Shown: in pieces, positions 1-12,300 of the stretch
How the letters are laid out: every line of letters begins with the position of its first letter
Numbering within the stretch: the first letter of the stretch is position 1
Origin: Austropuccinia psidii
Lineage: Eukaryota; Basidiomycota; Pucciniomycetes; Pucciniales; Sphaerophragmiaceae
Length of the DNA: 64,000 nucleotides
Reading direction: 5' to 3'
Assembly (NCBI GenBank): GCA_023105745.1
Contig: JALGQZ010000013.1
Span: 2,763,501 to 2,827,500 of the forward strand
Program-made: the position numbers and the translations under genes
Notes under the pieces: model-generated
The model's input: only the letters and a program-made list of their open reading frames with translations
Told to the model about the DNA's origin: nothing
Database searches by the model: none

Positions 1-1367
1 AAAGATGAAGATTATTATAAGATTACCTTTGGTATTTAATAATATAGAAGTTTTATATATAAAGAATAAAGAAATTACGTTTTTTATTTAATGATTTAAT
101 GTTTTGTAAGCGTCTGAGGGGTAAACAGAGTAAAAAGAGCTCTATTTATAGTAAATACTTCCCTCCTAGAGTCCAACAAGCTTCTAGTTAGACGTGCACT
201 GATCATATCCACTGGAATTGATCAATATTTTAAGGTTTGGTGATGATTACATCATGATCAAACCATTTTATCTCATTATTATGCCATTTTTTAGAGCTAT
301 CACTATAACTCTAGGTTTAATGAAGTCAAGGCTTGGAAGAACCCCAAAATTCGTGGATGTTATTAGTTTTAATCATAAACTAACAGTATTCACCAATTGT
401 ATCACTCATATCACTGTTAAACTTAATTTGAGGTTACAGTGAGTGATCATAAATGATCAAATTAAGCTCAAACTTTGATCCTTAATACCTTTTGAGATTT
501 ACACGCTACAGCAATCCAGAGAGTGAATCCTAATAGCTTGGCATAACCGTATTATGCTTCCAAGAGCATTTCACTACATCATCAAAACTCTATTCTTGAT
601 GATTTTTCTTGTAACACATCTTTTCTGTCAAAATTTAATATTTTAAACTTCAAACCATGATTTCAAGGGGTTATACTTTGAATATTATAATAATAAATAC
701 ATCATTATCCACAAATGAACTAGTAGAATCCAACTGTTTATTTTTTTAAGTTTGGACCACTTTCACAACAAAGTGTTCAACAGCTCTGTTAATTTTGATC
801 AATAATCCCTTACAGGTTTTAACCTTGTGAAATAAGCTTCATTTCTGTATTCCTACAGTAATTACGTGATGACGTTATTTTTGGTTCATCACTCTATCAT
901 GCATATTTCAAAAGATATTAGCTAAAATCCTTGAATATATGCATTGACCAAAAAAGTGCATATATTCAGCTTAACTCCTTAAGTATTGACTTTCAAGATT
1001 AGCTTCTTAATTGTTTTATGTGTAATGCTTTATTGAGAATCCAATGGTACCATTCATTTCACATGTTGTTTCATTGTTATTTGAAATAATTAAGGATTTG
1101 TGTTTTTTATAAGGTATTATTACTCATAACTCATTAAATATTGACTTTACAGATATGCCATAAAAATGGTATATGTGTATTTTACCATGCCGAATCCAAT
1201 GGTATAATTTTTTTTTGCATATTCATTCATTGGTATTTAAGTTAAACCAAGTTTTATGCCAATTTATGGCATTTTTGTAGTTTTAAGGTAATTATTTTTA
1301 ATGTATAATTATTTTGAATATTTCTTGTGACCTTTTTGGGTATGTGGTCATATCTCAAAGGCTCACA
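1..1367 (-). mobile_element. A-family LTR, partial, cut by window start
   Basis: This is the reverse complement of the element A LTR. It ends at GGCTCACA, the reverse of the LTR start TGTGAGCC, and its left part contains the reversed TATA region, so transcription would run leftwards. It aligns along its length with 3967-5340 in opposite orientation. The rest of the LTR and any internal region lie left of the window, so whether it is a solo LTR or an element end cannot be decided. Confidence 0.9.
142..150 (-). promoter_or_regulatory. TATA box of A-family LTR
   Basis: The reverse strand reads TATAAATAG, at the same place in the LTR as the TATA boxes at 5194-5202, 34808-34816 and 41844-41852. 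It is the probable pol II core promoter of the LTR; function is inferred from position and conservation. Confidence 0.55.
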
Positions 1368-3966
1368 GGAGGTCTAACCTAGTTCCAACCTTCTTCCAGA
1401 CTGAATTTGAACCTTGGTTTTAGCTTTGATATATTTTTTCAGAGACTTAAAGCCACATTTTTGGTCATTCAGAATTTTACCCAATTAAAATAGAGTATTA
1501 AGGCCTTCTCATGATTCTTATTTGTTTACTCTTGCTTTACATATACACTACTAACCAATACAAAACATTTCAGAATAAAAAATATCATATATAATGAAAA
1601 AATTATCTTTAAAAGAAATATGTGAGGTAATTTCACCCCTATTCCATTGTCCTCCTTACTCAAGATAATTGACTTATCTCACATGTGCCCACCATTTCAA
1701 AATGTTTGTATATAGCTTTTGGGAGAGAAAACCTTGAATAATTTAACAGCTTATTATAAGAAAAGGAAATATACCTCACATTACTAATCCACACAAATAT
1801 GTTTCTTGTCTTATAAAAGAGCTTAAATACCTTTTAAGAATGATTTCAAAAAGGCTAAATATCTAATTTCTCTATAGAGTATTTTTCTGTTCATTTTCCT
1901 CATATTTCATATTTAATTGGAATATATCATTTCACCAAGTGTTTTTAGGTTTAAAATTTAGAAAACAGTCAACACAAATAATAAATACTATTGATTTTCC
2001 GATATTTGTACAATTCTCTTTATTATGAGATATGTATTTCAGTAATAAACATTATCTTGTCACTACAATGTTTTCTTATAAATTAATAAGATTTCTTTGA
2101 CATAATGCAAATTTTCATTATGAAATTTATTTTTCAATCCAAACCTACTTATATATGGACTTTTTGAAATCTTTTAATGAAATAAACTGGTATTTATAAA
2201 TATTTTCTTCCTTTTTTTCCCAATTGTTTCATTGGTGTTAAGAACACCTCCTCATTGTTTATTATACATTTTTAAAAGAGTATCTACATTGCAATTGAAA
2301 AAAATTGATGAATTCAATTTAAAAATTTGCCATATCTCAGTTTTGCCACCTTCATTTCTTGGCTGAGTCATGATCTCCCAAATTTTTGATTTTTATTTGC
2401 CAATTTTTTTCAGTATTTTTAATTTTATTAATTACCAAAATGAAACCTGAAAAAACCATTAACAATAATTAAAAATGTTTTTGATAGAAAATGGAAAAGA
2501 ATTTTTTTCAAACTTTAAATTATCTATTTTGAATTGAATTTCTTTTGAAATCTTTAGCTTTCTTCTTTTTCGACTTATAGTTTCCTCCTTTTTATTTGAA
2601 TTTTTGTCTTCTTTTAATTTCATCTTATTTTTAACTTTTATTTGTTTGTTAATCTTTCTTTTTGGTTTTAATTTCTTCCAACTTTCTTTTTATGTTTGTA
2701 TTTAGTCTTATTCTTTATTTTATTATTTTTATTGTTATTTTTCTCTTTCTTTCCCTTTATTTTTTTATTTTATTTCTCATCATTCTCTTTTTGTTGATTT
2801 TTTTTTAATTTTTTTGATTTTAGTGTTTTTTTATGTTTTATTTAGTTTTTTTATTTTTGTTAGAGTTTCTTGGTGGAGATACATTCAAATCAGTGGAACA
2901 CACTGCTTTCAGTGTATCTAAACCCCATAACTCTAAAAACTAAAAAACTAAATAAAACATAGAAAACAGCATGTATGAAACAAATTGATAAAATAGATTT
3001 CAAGAATTCAAAAAAAACAAAAACAGAATTTAAAAAGGGCTAAAACTAAATGAAAATTAAAATGAAATCAAAATAAATTGGAAAAAATTAAACATCAAAT
3101 TGAAATAAAATCAATATAAAAGTGAAGTAAAATTTAAATAAAAGGAGGAAAATAATCTTTCCTTTGAAATAATTGATAGAAATGACAAAAATTGAAAAAA
3201 TAAAATACTAAAAATTAGATAAAAAATGGATATAAACCAGGACAAAACCTGAATACCAAAAAAAAAGAACAATTGGGAATTTATGAAAAGAAAATAATAA
3301 AAGAATTTCAAACAAAATAATAATGAAGAAAAACAATAAATAAAATTAAAAAATAAAGAAATCCAAACAAACATAACATTTCAACATCAAGAAATAAAAA
3401 AAACAATATTGTTGGAAAAAATATTTATGAAAAATAAAAATTAAAACACAGAAAATGGAATAGAAATAAAGGAATGAAAAGCTTATAATTTTTATGATAT
3501 AAAGATAAGATTGTGCAAAAATACCATAGGAGCATACACAAGAATGTATGCTTAGTAATATTTACATATCTAAGAAACTTTAAATTTCAATTTAACATGT
3601 CCCTGTGGATCCGAAAATTCTGAAGCTCAACTTTTTTATCATTTGATAGTCATTCCATAACCTGATTAAAAAAACTTTCAAAAATTTTGATTGCCAGATA
3701 TAGTATTATATTCATATTCATTAATAGAATTTTTAACAATATGTACATAAAGTGATTATATAAATGCTATTAGTAAGTCACTTTAGTTAATTCAATGCAG
3801 GATAATGTGAGCTATTAATTTATTTAGGTTTCAATCAGAAGAATTGGATTTTGAATCTTTTCATATAAAATTTGTTTCCACATTGAAGCTAATAAGGATC
3901 TAACCTAGCATATGGACATGAGTTGGAAAAAGGCTTGAGCATAATTTGAAGGACATTGAACCTAAG
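1368..3966. other. AT-rich non-coding host DNA left of element A
   Basis: No convincing gene is present. The stretch is very AT-rich; about 2500-2880 is T-rich and about 2940-3480 is A-rich on the plus strand, which suggests a decayed foldback. Together with 35554-38517 it forms the site into which element A inserted (TSD CTAAG at 3962-3966). Confidence 0.6.
2581..3151. repeat. Imperfect long palindrome
   Basis: The clearest arms are 2824-2888 and 2903-2966, which pair with a few mismatches and short gaps; the shared core reads TATGTTTTATTTAGTTTTTT. A second pairing block lies further out: TTTCCTCCTTTTTATTTGAA at 2581-2600 pairs with 3130-3151. Between the blocks similarity is patchy and diluted by low complexity. 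It may be a decayed foldback or MITE-like element. Confidence 0.6.
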
Positions 3967-5193
3967 TGTGAACCTTTGAGATATGACCACATACCCAAAA
4001 AAGGTCACAAGAAATATTTAAAATAATTATACATTAAAAATAATTACCTTAAAGCTACAAAAATACCATAAATTGGCATAAAACTTGGTTTAACTCAAAG
4101 ACCTATGCATAAACATGTGAAATAAACTATATCATTGGATTCCCCATGGTAAGATGCACATATATCATTTCTATGGCATATCTGTAAAGTCAATATTTAA
4201 TAAGTTATAAGTAATAATACCTTATAAAAAACACAAATCCCTATTTATTTCAAAGACCAATGAAACAACATATAAGATAAATGGTACCATTGGATTCTCC
4301 ATAGAATTCCACATATAAAACAATCAAGAAGCTCAGCTCCAAAGTCAATACTTAAAGAATTAACCTGAATATATGCACTTTTTTGGTCAATGCATATATT
4401 CAAGGATTTTAGCCAATATCTTTTGAAATATGCATTATAGAGTCATGAACCAAAAATAAAGTCATCACTTAATTACTGTAAGAATACAGAAATGAAGTTT
4501 ATTTCACAAGTTATAAACAAGGTTAAAACCTGTAAGGGATTATTGATCAAAATTAACAGAGCTGTTGAACACTTTGTTGTGAAAGTGGTCCAAACTTAAA
4601 AAAATAAACAGTTGGATTCTACTAGTTCATTCGTGGAGAATGATGTATTTATTATTATAATATTCAAAGTATAACCCCTTGAAATCATGGTTTGAAGTTT
4701 AAAATATTAAATTTTGACAGAAAAGATGAGTTACCAGAAAAATAATCAAAATAGAGTTTTGATGATGTAATGAAATGCTCTTGGAAGCATAATACGGTTA
4801 TGCCAAGCTATTAGAATTCACTCTCTGAACTTCTGTAGCGTGTAAATCCTAAACGTTATTAAGGATCAAAGTTTGAACTTAATTTGATCATTTGTGATCA
4901 CTCACTGTAACCTTAAATTAAGTTTAACAGTCATATGAGTGATACAATTGGTGAATACTGTTAGTTTATGATTAAAACTAATAAAATCCACAAATTTTGG
5001 GGTTCTTCCAAGCCTTTGCCGTCATCAAACTTAGAGTTATAGTGATAACTCTAAATAATGGCGTAATAATGATGTAATATGGTTTGATCATGATGTAATC
5101 ATCACCAAACCTTAAAATATATATCAGTTCCAGTGGATATGATCAGTACACGTCTACTAGAAGCCTGTTGGACTCTGGGAGGGAGGAATTTCC

Positions 5194-5202
5194 TATAAAT
5201 AG
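5194..5202 (+). promoter_or_regulatory. TATA box in 5' LTR of element A
   Basis: TATAAATAG lies in the mid-LTR of element A and is kept in the other A-family LTRs in the window. It is the likely core promoter for genomic RNA. Confidence 0.55.
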
Positions 5203-5512
5203 AGTTATTTTTACTCTGTTTTCCCCTCAGACACATCAAAAACATTAAATCAATAAAATTAAAAAGGTAATATCTTTCTTCTTTATATATAGAACTTCTA
5301 TATTATTAAAGACCAAAGATCATCTTATTATAATCATCAATTTTGATGTGATTAAATCATTTATTTAATTGTTTTTGTTAAAAATCTCTTTAAAATCTCA
5401 TTTCCATGTAAAAATCATGAATATTTGTAATTTTCTCTATTTTGTATTGTAAATACAATTTGGATAAGTTGTATTTAAATTTTTTGGCGTAAAATATCTC
5501 AAAATTATTATA

Positions 5513-6272
5513 TGTCACAGGGGCTCTTCGAAGTGAAGAGGGCCTGGCACTCAGTAAACTGGGACTCACTTATGGAGGGCTCAAAGATAAGATAAAAGGG
5601 GATACACTTAAGAGTGTTAAAGATAAATTGCTAAAGAATAAATATACGAAAAGCAGCAACAAAAGATAAGAGTAAAAGTATAGAAGAGCCAACCACAAAC
5701 AAGTCCAAGTCCACTGTTTCAACCTGTCAGAATGGAAAGAGAAGGGTTAATAAGGATATGGCCACCCAACTCATACTGTACAGGCGAAGAGAGAAATGCA
5801 AAGACTAACTTAAGATTAAATAATTATAATACCCAAAATAAGGATAAGAGTAATTATAAAATAATAAATAAACTAAATTAATTAACTGGGGAAAAGTCCC
5901 CAGGGGGGAGAAAGAGGGGCTGGTATATGTGAGAATCACCAGCCCTGATCCAGAGGAAGAATTTTCATGAGAACGATTGATGATTGAATTGAGTCTGGCC
6001 AATACAGGTCCTGTACAGCTGTACAGAACCTGTACAAGAGGTGTGGTGTATTTGAGTGATCATACAGTTCCATACTGGTGTATTGAAACTGTATTGGGTG
6101 AATCCAACCTGTACAGGTATTGACAGGCTGTATTGATGTACCAAGCTGTATGCATGTTTCAGAATGAAGATTGCTGAAACTGAATACTGATGCAGATACT
6201 GGATTTGCTGATTTGAGGTGTTTGAGTGGGTGTATGAATGAATACCCTTACCCCTGATGGATGGTTGTTACA
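5513..6272 (-). mobile_element. Solo LTR of family E inside A's 5' LTR
   Basis: This 760-bp sequence is the reverse complement of the 761-bp element E LTRs (it begins TGTCACAGGGGC and ends TTGTTACA). TTATA is duplicated at 5508-5512 and 6273-6277, and the homologous site in A's 3' LTR near 35120 shows the empty target. It arose by insertion followed by LTR-LTR recombination. Confidence 0.93.
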
Positions 6273-6699
6273 TTATATTAAGTATTAAAAGCAGGTTATT
6301 TGCTCTTTATTATTAATTTAATAATTCTTTAATTAATATAAATAGTATTTATATTAATTTATAACTTTAATATTGGTAATATTATTCTTATTAATTGTTT
6401 TTTATTAATAAAGAAATCTTTTTACGCCTTTATTGTTTATTTGTAACAATAATAAAGTGCCATTAAATATATTAATTATTTTGTATTAATATATTTATTT
6501 CAATATATTATATTTTATAGTATAAATAATATTATCATATTTATTTAATAATACAATTATTTTTACGCCAAAATTAGAATAATTCTTTATTATTATAATT
6601 ATTTTTATCTTATTTATTTCATTTATAAGGACATTCATAGTACAATAAGTAAAATATTAGTCATTTTTACTTATTGTTTCATAGTCAAACCTTACATTT

Positions 6700-6715
6700 T
6701 GGGGCCTGGCCGTGA
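6700..6715 (+). other. Primer binding site of element A
   Basis: TGGGGCCTGGCCGTGA begins three bases after the 5' LTR. The TGG start fits pairing with a tRNA 3' CCA end. Element C has a near match at the same place. The tRNA species cannot be named from the sequence alone. Confidence 0.65.
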
Positions 6716-7200
6716 TATTTACTCTAAAAGACCTTTAAAAAGATTCTAATTGAGCTTATCCAATAATAAATTATACTTATAATCATAAAATTACATAATA
6801 ATCTTATATTTATTGATTTCAAAAGCTATTGAGGCATTTGGAAAGCAATTGTATTGTCTTACACATGGTTTTTCACATCCTTAGACTTGCAAAAACTTTC
6901 TTTGAGTGACTCTAATGATTAAAAAAAATATATATTATAAATTAATGTTATAAAAGAATCATATTCATTTTTATTGTATTCTTTAAAAATAAAAACATAA
7001 AAAATATTAAAAAAAAACATATATCTATATATATAAAATTAAAAACCAAAAAAAAAGTTATTTTATTCATTTTAATTTCATTTCTTTAATTTTTTCACTT
7101 TTGAAAAAATATATAAAAGCCATTTTTACATGGAAAATTGCCATATCTTACCAAAAAAACACTTTTATATAGAAGAGTTATATTTATTTGTCTTTTTTAG
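6716..7200 (+). other. Leader of element A with candidate first intron
   Basis: The leader is AT-rich with no long ORF. A block around 6861-6880 is shared with element C near 46722. A candidate donor TTTGA|GTGACT at 6905/6906 has a counterpart in C (TTTGA|GTTACT at 46768/46769). A T-rich tract ends in the acceptor TTTTTTAG at 7200. Splicing 6906-7200 would place an A before the TG of the next exon and create an ATG. Confidence 0.4.
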
Positions 7201-8085
7201 TGTTTGAAGACAACCCAACAGAGTACAACCAAACCACTGTTGAAAGATTGATTACCAAGAAAAAGACAGTCAAGAAATTGTACTTTCCAGGACCCACCAT
7301 TCAGGACTCTGAAGGTGAGTACCTCATTTATAAATTGCCATAAGAAGACTTCCTGTTCTGAAATCCTCTTATTTCTTATTTTTCTTATAATATGACTACC
7401 AGAAGAGGCTCCCAATACTCCATCCAATCAGATGGAGCTGGACTCAGAGGTAGAATTGATTCCTCAAAAGGTAAAAGGAAGGGCAATATCCCCAGTGGAA
7501 CAGAATCCACACAAGGAAGTGCCTTATCCCAAAGGCAAGTCCCAGAAATGCCCATGATATCTGAAACTAAATTGGAACTAAGTATGAGTGACTCAAACAG
7601 GTACAAATTACATTCAGAAGGCTCAAATAGACATTTACATGAGCCAGTACAAACAGTACTACACAGTGTACAAGGACAAAGATTGGGAAATGTTGCCCCA
7701 AATACACCAAGGAGTGATGAGCTCCCAGCGAATCCTGAAAAAGCTCCTCAAAGAGGAGGAAATAGTGCGATACTCCAATGGATGGAATCCACTATCATCC
7801 AAACCTCAAATCAAAAAGATCAAGGAGTACCATTCCAAAAAGAAGGAGGCAACCAAGGAAGAAGCCCCAGTAGCTTCTACCAGCAAGCCCCAAGTCAGCC
7901 CACTTCTCCAAGAAGGGAAGAAGAACAAGAAAAAGAATTGGAGAAAACCATATTCCCCAAGCTTCAGGATCCCCAAAATCCAAAAAGATTCCATGGACAA
8001 TGTCTTCAACATGGCCAGAACTTTGATGGAATTCAAAGACAAAGAGCAACAAAGAATGAGACAACCCCATTTCCCAAAGAAATAA
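7201..8085 (+). pseudogene. Spliced accessory ORF of element A overlapping gag in another frame
   Basis: The proposed exons are 7201-7314, 7403-7534 and 7601-8085. Intron 1 (7315-7402, 88 nt) has donor GTGAGT and acceptor ACCAG. Intron 2 (7535-7600, 66 nt) is GC-AG with donor GCAAGT and contains the frame's only stop codons. All joins are phase 1. With an A contributed by the leader exon the product is about 243 residues. The C-terminal half keeps a motif shared with B and C: G(F/Y)RIPK, then VF-x2-AR-T-x-ME and KE-x2-R, ending just before the stop. The gag-pol ATG at 7392 lies in intron 1. No known domain is recognised. The exon structure is inferred; conservation of the frame is seen directly. 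It is labelled pseudogene because the host element is decayed. Confidence 0.55.
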
Positions 8086-9240
8086 CCTTGTCTCCTGATG
8101 TTGTAAATACTTTAACAGAGCTTAAAAATATTATTTTACCTCTTAAAGACATTAAAAATAGCTTATTATCTTTCCAAGAAATAAATAATATCTTATCATC
8201 TTTAACAAAACTTGTTGTACAAAATAAGGAAGAAATTGATAACTTAAAATTTATGATTGAAAATAATAAACCAAAAGTATTAATTGACAATACTCAGAAA
8301 TCAATACAAGGACAACAAGAGTTGTACAAATACATAAGTGATATCAAAGAAAAACTTTGACAATCAATTATGACGTAAGTATTGATAATCTTACAGAAAA
8401 ATTAAACAAATTAAGCATTTCTGTAGAATCATTTGAAGAAAAGACTTCATCACACCAAAAATTACTTTTGGACCATGTTGAAAAGAGTGATGAAGCAAGA
8501 ATGCATCTTAAAGATGACATTCAAAGTGAAATAAGGCTTATTACTGAAAAAATGGATAAAATTGATGAGGCTAACTTAAAGATGCCAAAGTTATCAACAC
8601 CATTTTTTCACATAAGAAGCCCTGTTAAGCCTAAAGAGGAATTAACAAATCCATTCATAACAGACTTGAGTCACCAAGACAATAACCAAGTCTTAATGAA
8701 GGAAGCACCTCAATTGAAAGAATGGCCAACATTCACAGGAGAAGGTGAGTATGACCACATGTCATTTATGAAAACAATTGACATGCTGCAAGAAGATTAT
8801 GAAATACCAGATGAATTAATCACTGCAAGATTACATTCATTGTTTGAAAAATCTGCAAAAAGATGGTATTATGGCATAAGGCAAACAAATGGCAAAAATA
8901 CCTGGCCTTGGTGGAAACAAGAAATAATCACCAAGTGGGCTAATGATGCCTGGAGGTACAAAATATAAAATACATTTGAAAATTCTTTCTTTGACCCAGA
9001 CAAAGACAAACTTTTAAATTGGTTCTTAAAACAAGCTGAAAGACTCAATGCATTGTACCCAGAAATGTCACAAAAGATGGTGCACATGAAAATACTTAAG
9101 AAATGTGGACGAGAGCTAGAACATTCCCTGAGAAGCAGGTATATAGAACCATGCTCCACAGAAGAGTATATCAATGCACTATAGGACATAGTGACAAGAA
9201 CAAAAATTAGCAGAACTTGGAAGAAATTGGATTAAAAGTC
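7392..9240 (+). pseudogene. Element A gag (frame 1), broken
   Basis: Gag starts at ATG 7392 with the N-terminus MTTRRGSQYS, similar to C (MVHTRNGSNYS) and B (MPSTRSGASYN). The first frame is open to a TGA at 8358-8360; a frameshift moves the capsid region to the frame 8357-8968. This holds the conserved block LKEWPTFTGEGEYDHMSFM and a Trp-rich segment also found in B and C. Stops follow at 8966 and 9182, and another frameshift lies near 9230 before the nucleocapsid part. Residues about 65-230 overlap the accessory ORF in a different frame. Confidence 0.85.
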
Positions 9241-12200
9241 CAAAGCCATTTATCAAAAAAGATAAATCAAAAGAAGCTTTCAAGCCCAATACATCCAACA
9301 ATAATGAGCAAAGAAAATGCCATAAATGTGGAGGTATGGGACACTTAGCCAGTAATTTCCTCAAAAAGGAAAAGATTAATGAAATTGTGGAAACAGAAAA
9401 CCACAATGATAAAGAGGAGGAATCTGACTCTTAAAAAGAGACAGAAGAATCAGAAAGCTCTGAAAGTGATGAAATCAACATAATTAATGCACAAATTAAC
9501 AATATTGATATAATTTATGAAGTACTGGATGTTAACTCAAACTTACCACAAGTTGGGACATCTGACACAAACCTGACAAATATACAAGATGCCAAAATGT
9601 ATAGAACCAAACCTGCAAGAGGAATGGGATATACAGCTGGAAAATCAAGTATAAGTATGGTTATGGTTGATAATTAAGAAGGAAAAGCTAACTTAGATAC
9701 AGGAGCATATTGCACCTGTGTTGGTAAAAGCTATTTAAAAACCATTGTCCCAGACTGGCAAGAAAAACTTATGCCAATACAAGGTTTCAAATTTAGTAGT
9801 GCAAGTGAGAGCATGAAGCCCCTTGGAATAATTGATTTAACACTAATTTTTCCTCATCCCTCACAATGTGTCAGAATTAAAGTAGAGTTTGTAGTAATGG
9901 ACAACTGTACTAGTAATCAATTCATACTAGGAAATGCTTACTTATCAATTTATGGTATAGATATCTCTAACCAAAAGGATAGATATTTTACCATAGGAGA
10001 CAACAAAAGACAAAAGTTTGGCTTCTTAAATAACAAAAAACAAATGACAGTTATTAAGAATGAAGAAAAAATTCCAGAAAAGGAACTTTTTATATCTGAA
10101 CAGCTCAAAGAGGCAGAATTCAATCAAGAATTAACAGAAAAAATGAAAGAAAAATTGATTAACCTTTTATTTAAGTACAAAAATTCCTTTGCAACTGACA
10201 AAGAACCACTAGGTGCCATAATTGGGCATGAAGTGGATATAATTCTTAATGTGGAAAATCCTTACCCACCTTTACTAAGGAGACCTGCTTACCCAGCTAG
10301 TCCAAGGGCTAGAGAATCCCTGGAGGTACACATTAAAGAATTAATGGACCTTGGAGTATTAAGAAAGGTAGGACATAATGAACAGGTAGAAGTCACTACA
10401 CCTGTCATTATAACTTGGCACAATGGAAAATGAAGGATGGTAGGAGACTTCAGAGCCCTGAACACCTATACCATTCCAGACAGATATCCAATACCAAGAA
10501 TCCATGAGACATTAACCCAATTGTCACAAGCTAAGTTCATCACAGCTATGGATGCTCTTAAGGGTTTTCATCAAAATGTTTTAACAGACAATGCCAAGAA
10601 ACTACTAAGAATAATAGTCCATTGTGGAATTTTTGAATACTTAAGAATGCCATTTGGCATAAAAAATGCACCTTCCCATTATCAAAGAATAATGAATACC
10701 ATATTTCCTGAAGAATTATCAGAAGGATGGTTAATTATCTATATTGATGATATCATAGTTTGCTCAGAAACTTGGGAAAATCACCTTACAATACTAGAAA
10801 GGGTACTACAAAAAATAGTCCAAGTGAATATGAAAATTTCCTTGAAAAAGTGTCATTTTGCATACAGTGAATTAAAAGCACTAGGACATGTTGTATCTGG
10901 ACTTAGTCTAGGCATAGACAAGAATAAAGTAGCAGCAGTACTACTTAAGCAAATTCCTCAAACCAAAAAAGAAATGCAATCATTTCTAGGATTTGCTGGT
11001 TACTATAGACATCATATAAATGACTTTGCAAAAAATGCTAAATCCTTGTACAAGCTATGTGACCAACAAAAAGTCTATGAAATGACAGAAGAAAGAGTCA
11101 AGGCATATGAAGAATTGAAAAATTCCTTAACAAATGCCCCATTTCTTCTAATGCCAGCTTGGAAACTACCCTTCAAACTTGACATTGATTCTTGTGGAGA
11201 AGGACTGGGTGCTACACTACACCAGACACAAATTATCAATGATAAACCAGTGGAAGGACCAATTTGTTTTATTTCAAGACAGATAAAGCCAACAGAAGCA
11301 AGATATGGAGCAAGCCAAATGGAATGCCTCTGCTTAGTGTTGGCTTTAGAAAAATTACATAATTTTTTGGATGGAACAGTATTTGATGTGATTACAGACT
11401 GTAATGCTGTAAAATCTCTATTAAATATGAAAACTCCAAATAGACATATGCATAGATGGCAAATTGCTATCCAAGAATATAGAGTAAATATGACTATTGT
11501 TCATAAATCTGGTAATATTCATAAAAATGCAGATGGTCTTAGCAGATGGGCTCTAGCAAATACCCCTGACAATCCAGCATGGGTACCACGGGAAGAACAC
11601 CATATAGAAGGAATATGTGTTACAGACATTGGCAGAGAATTCTTTAACCAAGCTAAAGAAAGCTATAAGATAGACAAAAACTGCCATATCTTAATCCAAC
11701 TTCTAATGAAAGACTGCAAAGACCCATCACTTTCATCAAAACTAGATGAAACATGGAAAAAGGCATATGATGAAGGAAGATTCCACCTCCTTGATGGAAT
11801 CCTTTACGATAGAACAAAGCACACATGTGTTATCGCCTTAACAGATAGAACCCTGATAAACACTATTTTACATGAGTGTCATGATAGTGTTGCAGCTGGA
11901 CACCTTTCAGAAGACAGAACACTAGAGAGGGTGAAAACCTGCTCTTGGTGGCCAAATTGGAAGAAAGATGTTATAGAATACTGCCAAACCTGTGAAAGAT
12001 GTCAAAAAGCCAACAGAGCCACAGGAAAGAAATTTGGAATGATGATCCAAATCCAAGAACCAAAATCCCCTTGGGAAACAGTTCATATGGATTGGGTAAC
12101 AGCATTACCTCCAGAAGGAGCAGAAGCTATAATGCATGCCTAGTATTGGTTGACAGGTATAGCAAAACTCCCATGTTCCTACCATGTCATAAAGATGACA

Positions 12201-12300
12201 CAGCTGTGGACACAGCTATAGTGATATGGAATAAAGTTATTAGCCATACAGGCTTATTCCAGAATATTACAAGTGACAGAGACCCAAAGTTCACTTCAGC
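9240..12300 (+). pseudogene. Element A pol: nucleocapsid tail, protease, RT, RNase H, integrase N-part
   Basis: The order is typical of Ty3/Gypsy. The zinc knuckle at 9318-9359 reads CHKC-x4-H-x4-F, so its last Cys is lost. The aspartic protease has LDTGA with the Asp at 9696. RT has MDALKGFHQ and YIDD (Asp pair at 10746-10751). RNase H has TDCNAVKSL. The integrase zinc finger is HECHD...CERCQ, and the core has MDWVTALP and SDRDPKFT. Stops lie at about 9432, 9675 and 10431, and a frameshift near 12120 follows [11 protein letters not shown]. Element B interrupts the integrase at 12300; the reading resumes at 22373. Confidence 0.92.

Larger units (their letters stand above)
3967..6696 (+). repeat. 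5' LTR of element A (interrupted)
   Basis: It starts TGTGAACC and ends CCTTACA directly before the primer binding site. It is interrupted at 5513-6272 by an E-family solo LTR; without that insert and one TSD copy it is about 1965 bp. Its sequence matches the 3' LTR pieces 23356-24450 and 34669-35548. Confidence 0.92.

Noticed and set aside
3111..3374. 87-codon minus-strand ORF rich in Phe, Leu and Ser
   Set aside because: It is the complement of a low-complexity A-rich tract in the decayed palindrome; no protein features.
8060..8085. Slippery site CCCAAAG for -1 frameshifting from accessory frame to gag in A
   Set aside because: It has X-XXY-YYZ form in the right phase, but B and C lack it at the homologous place.
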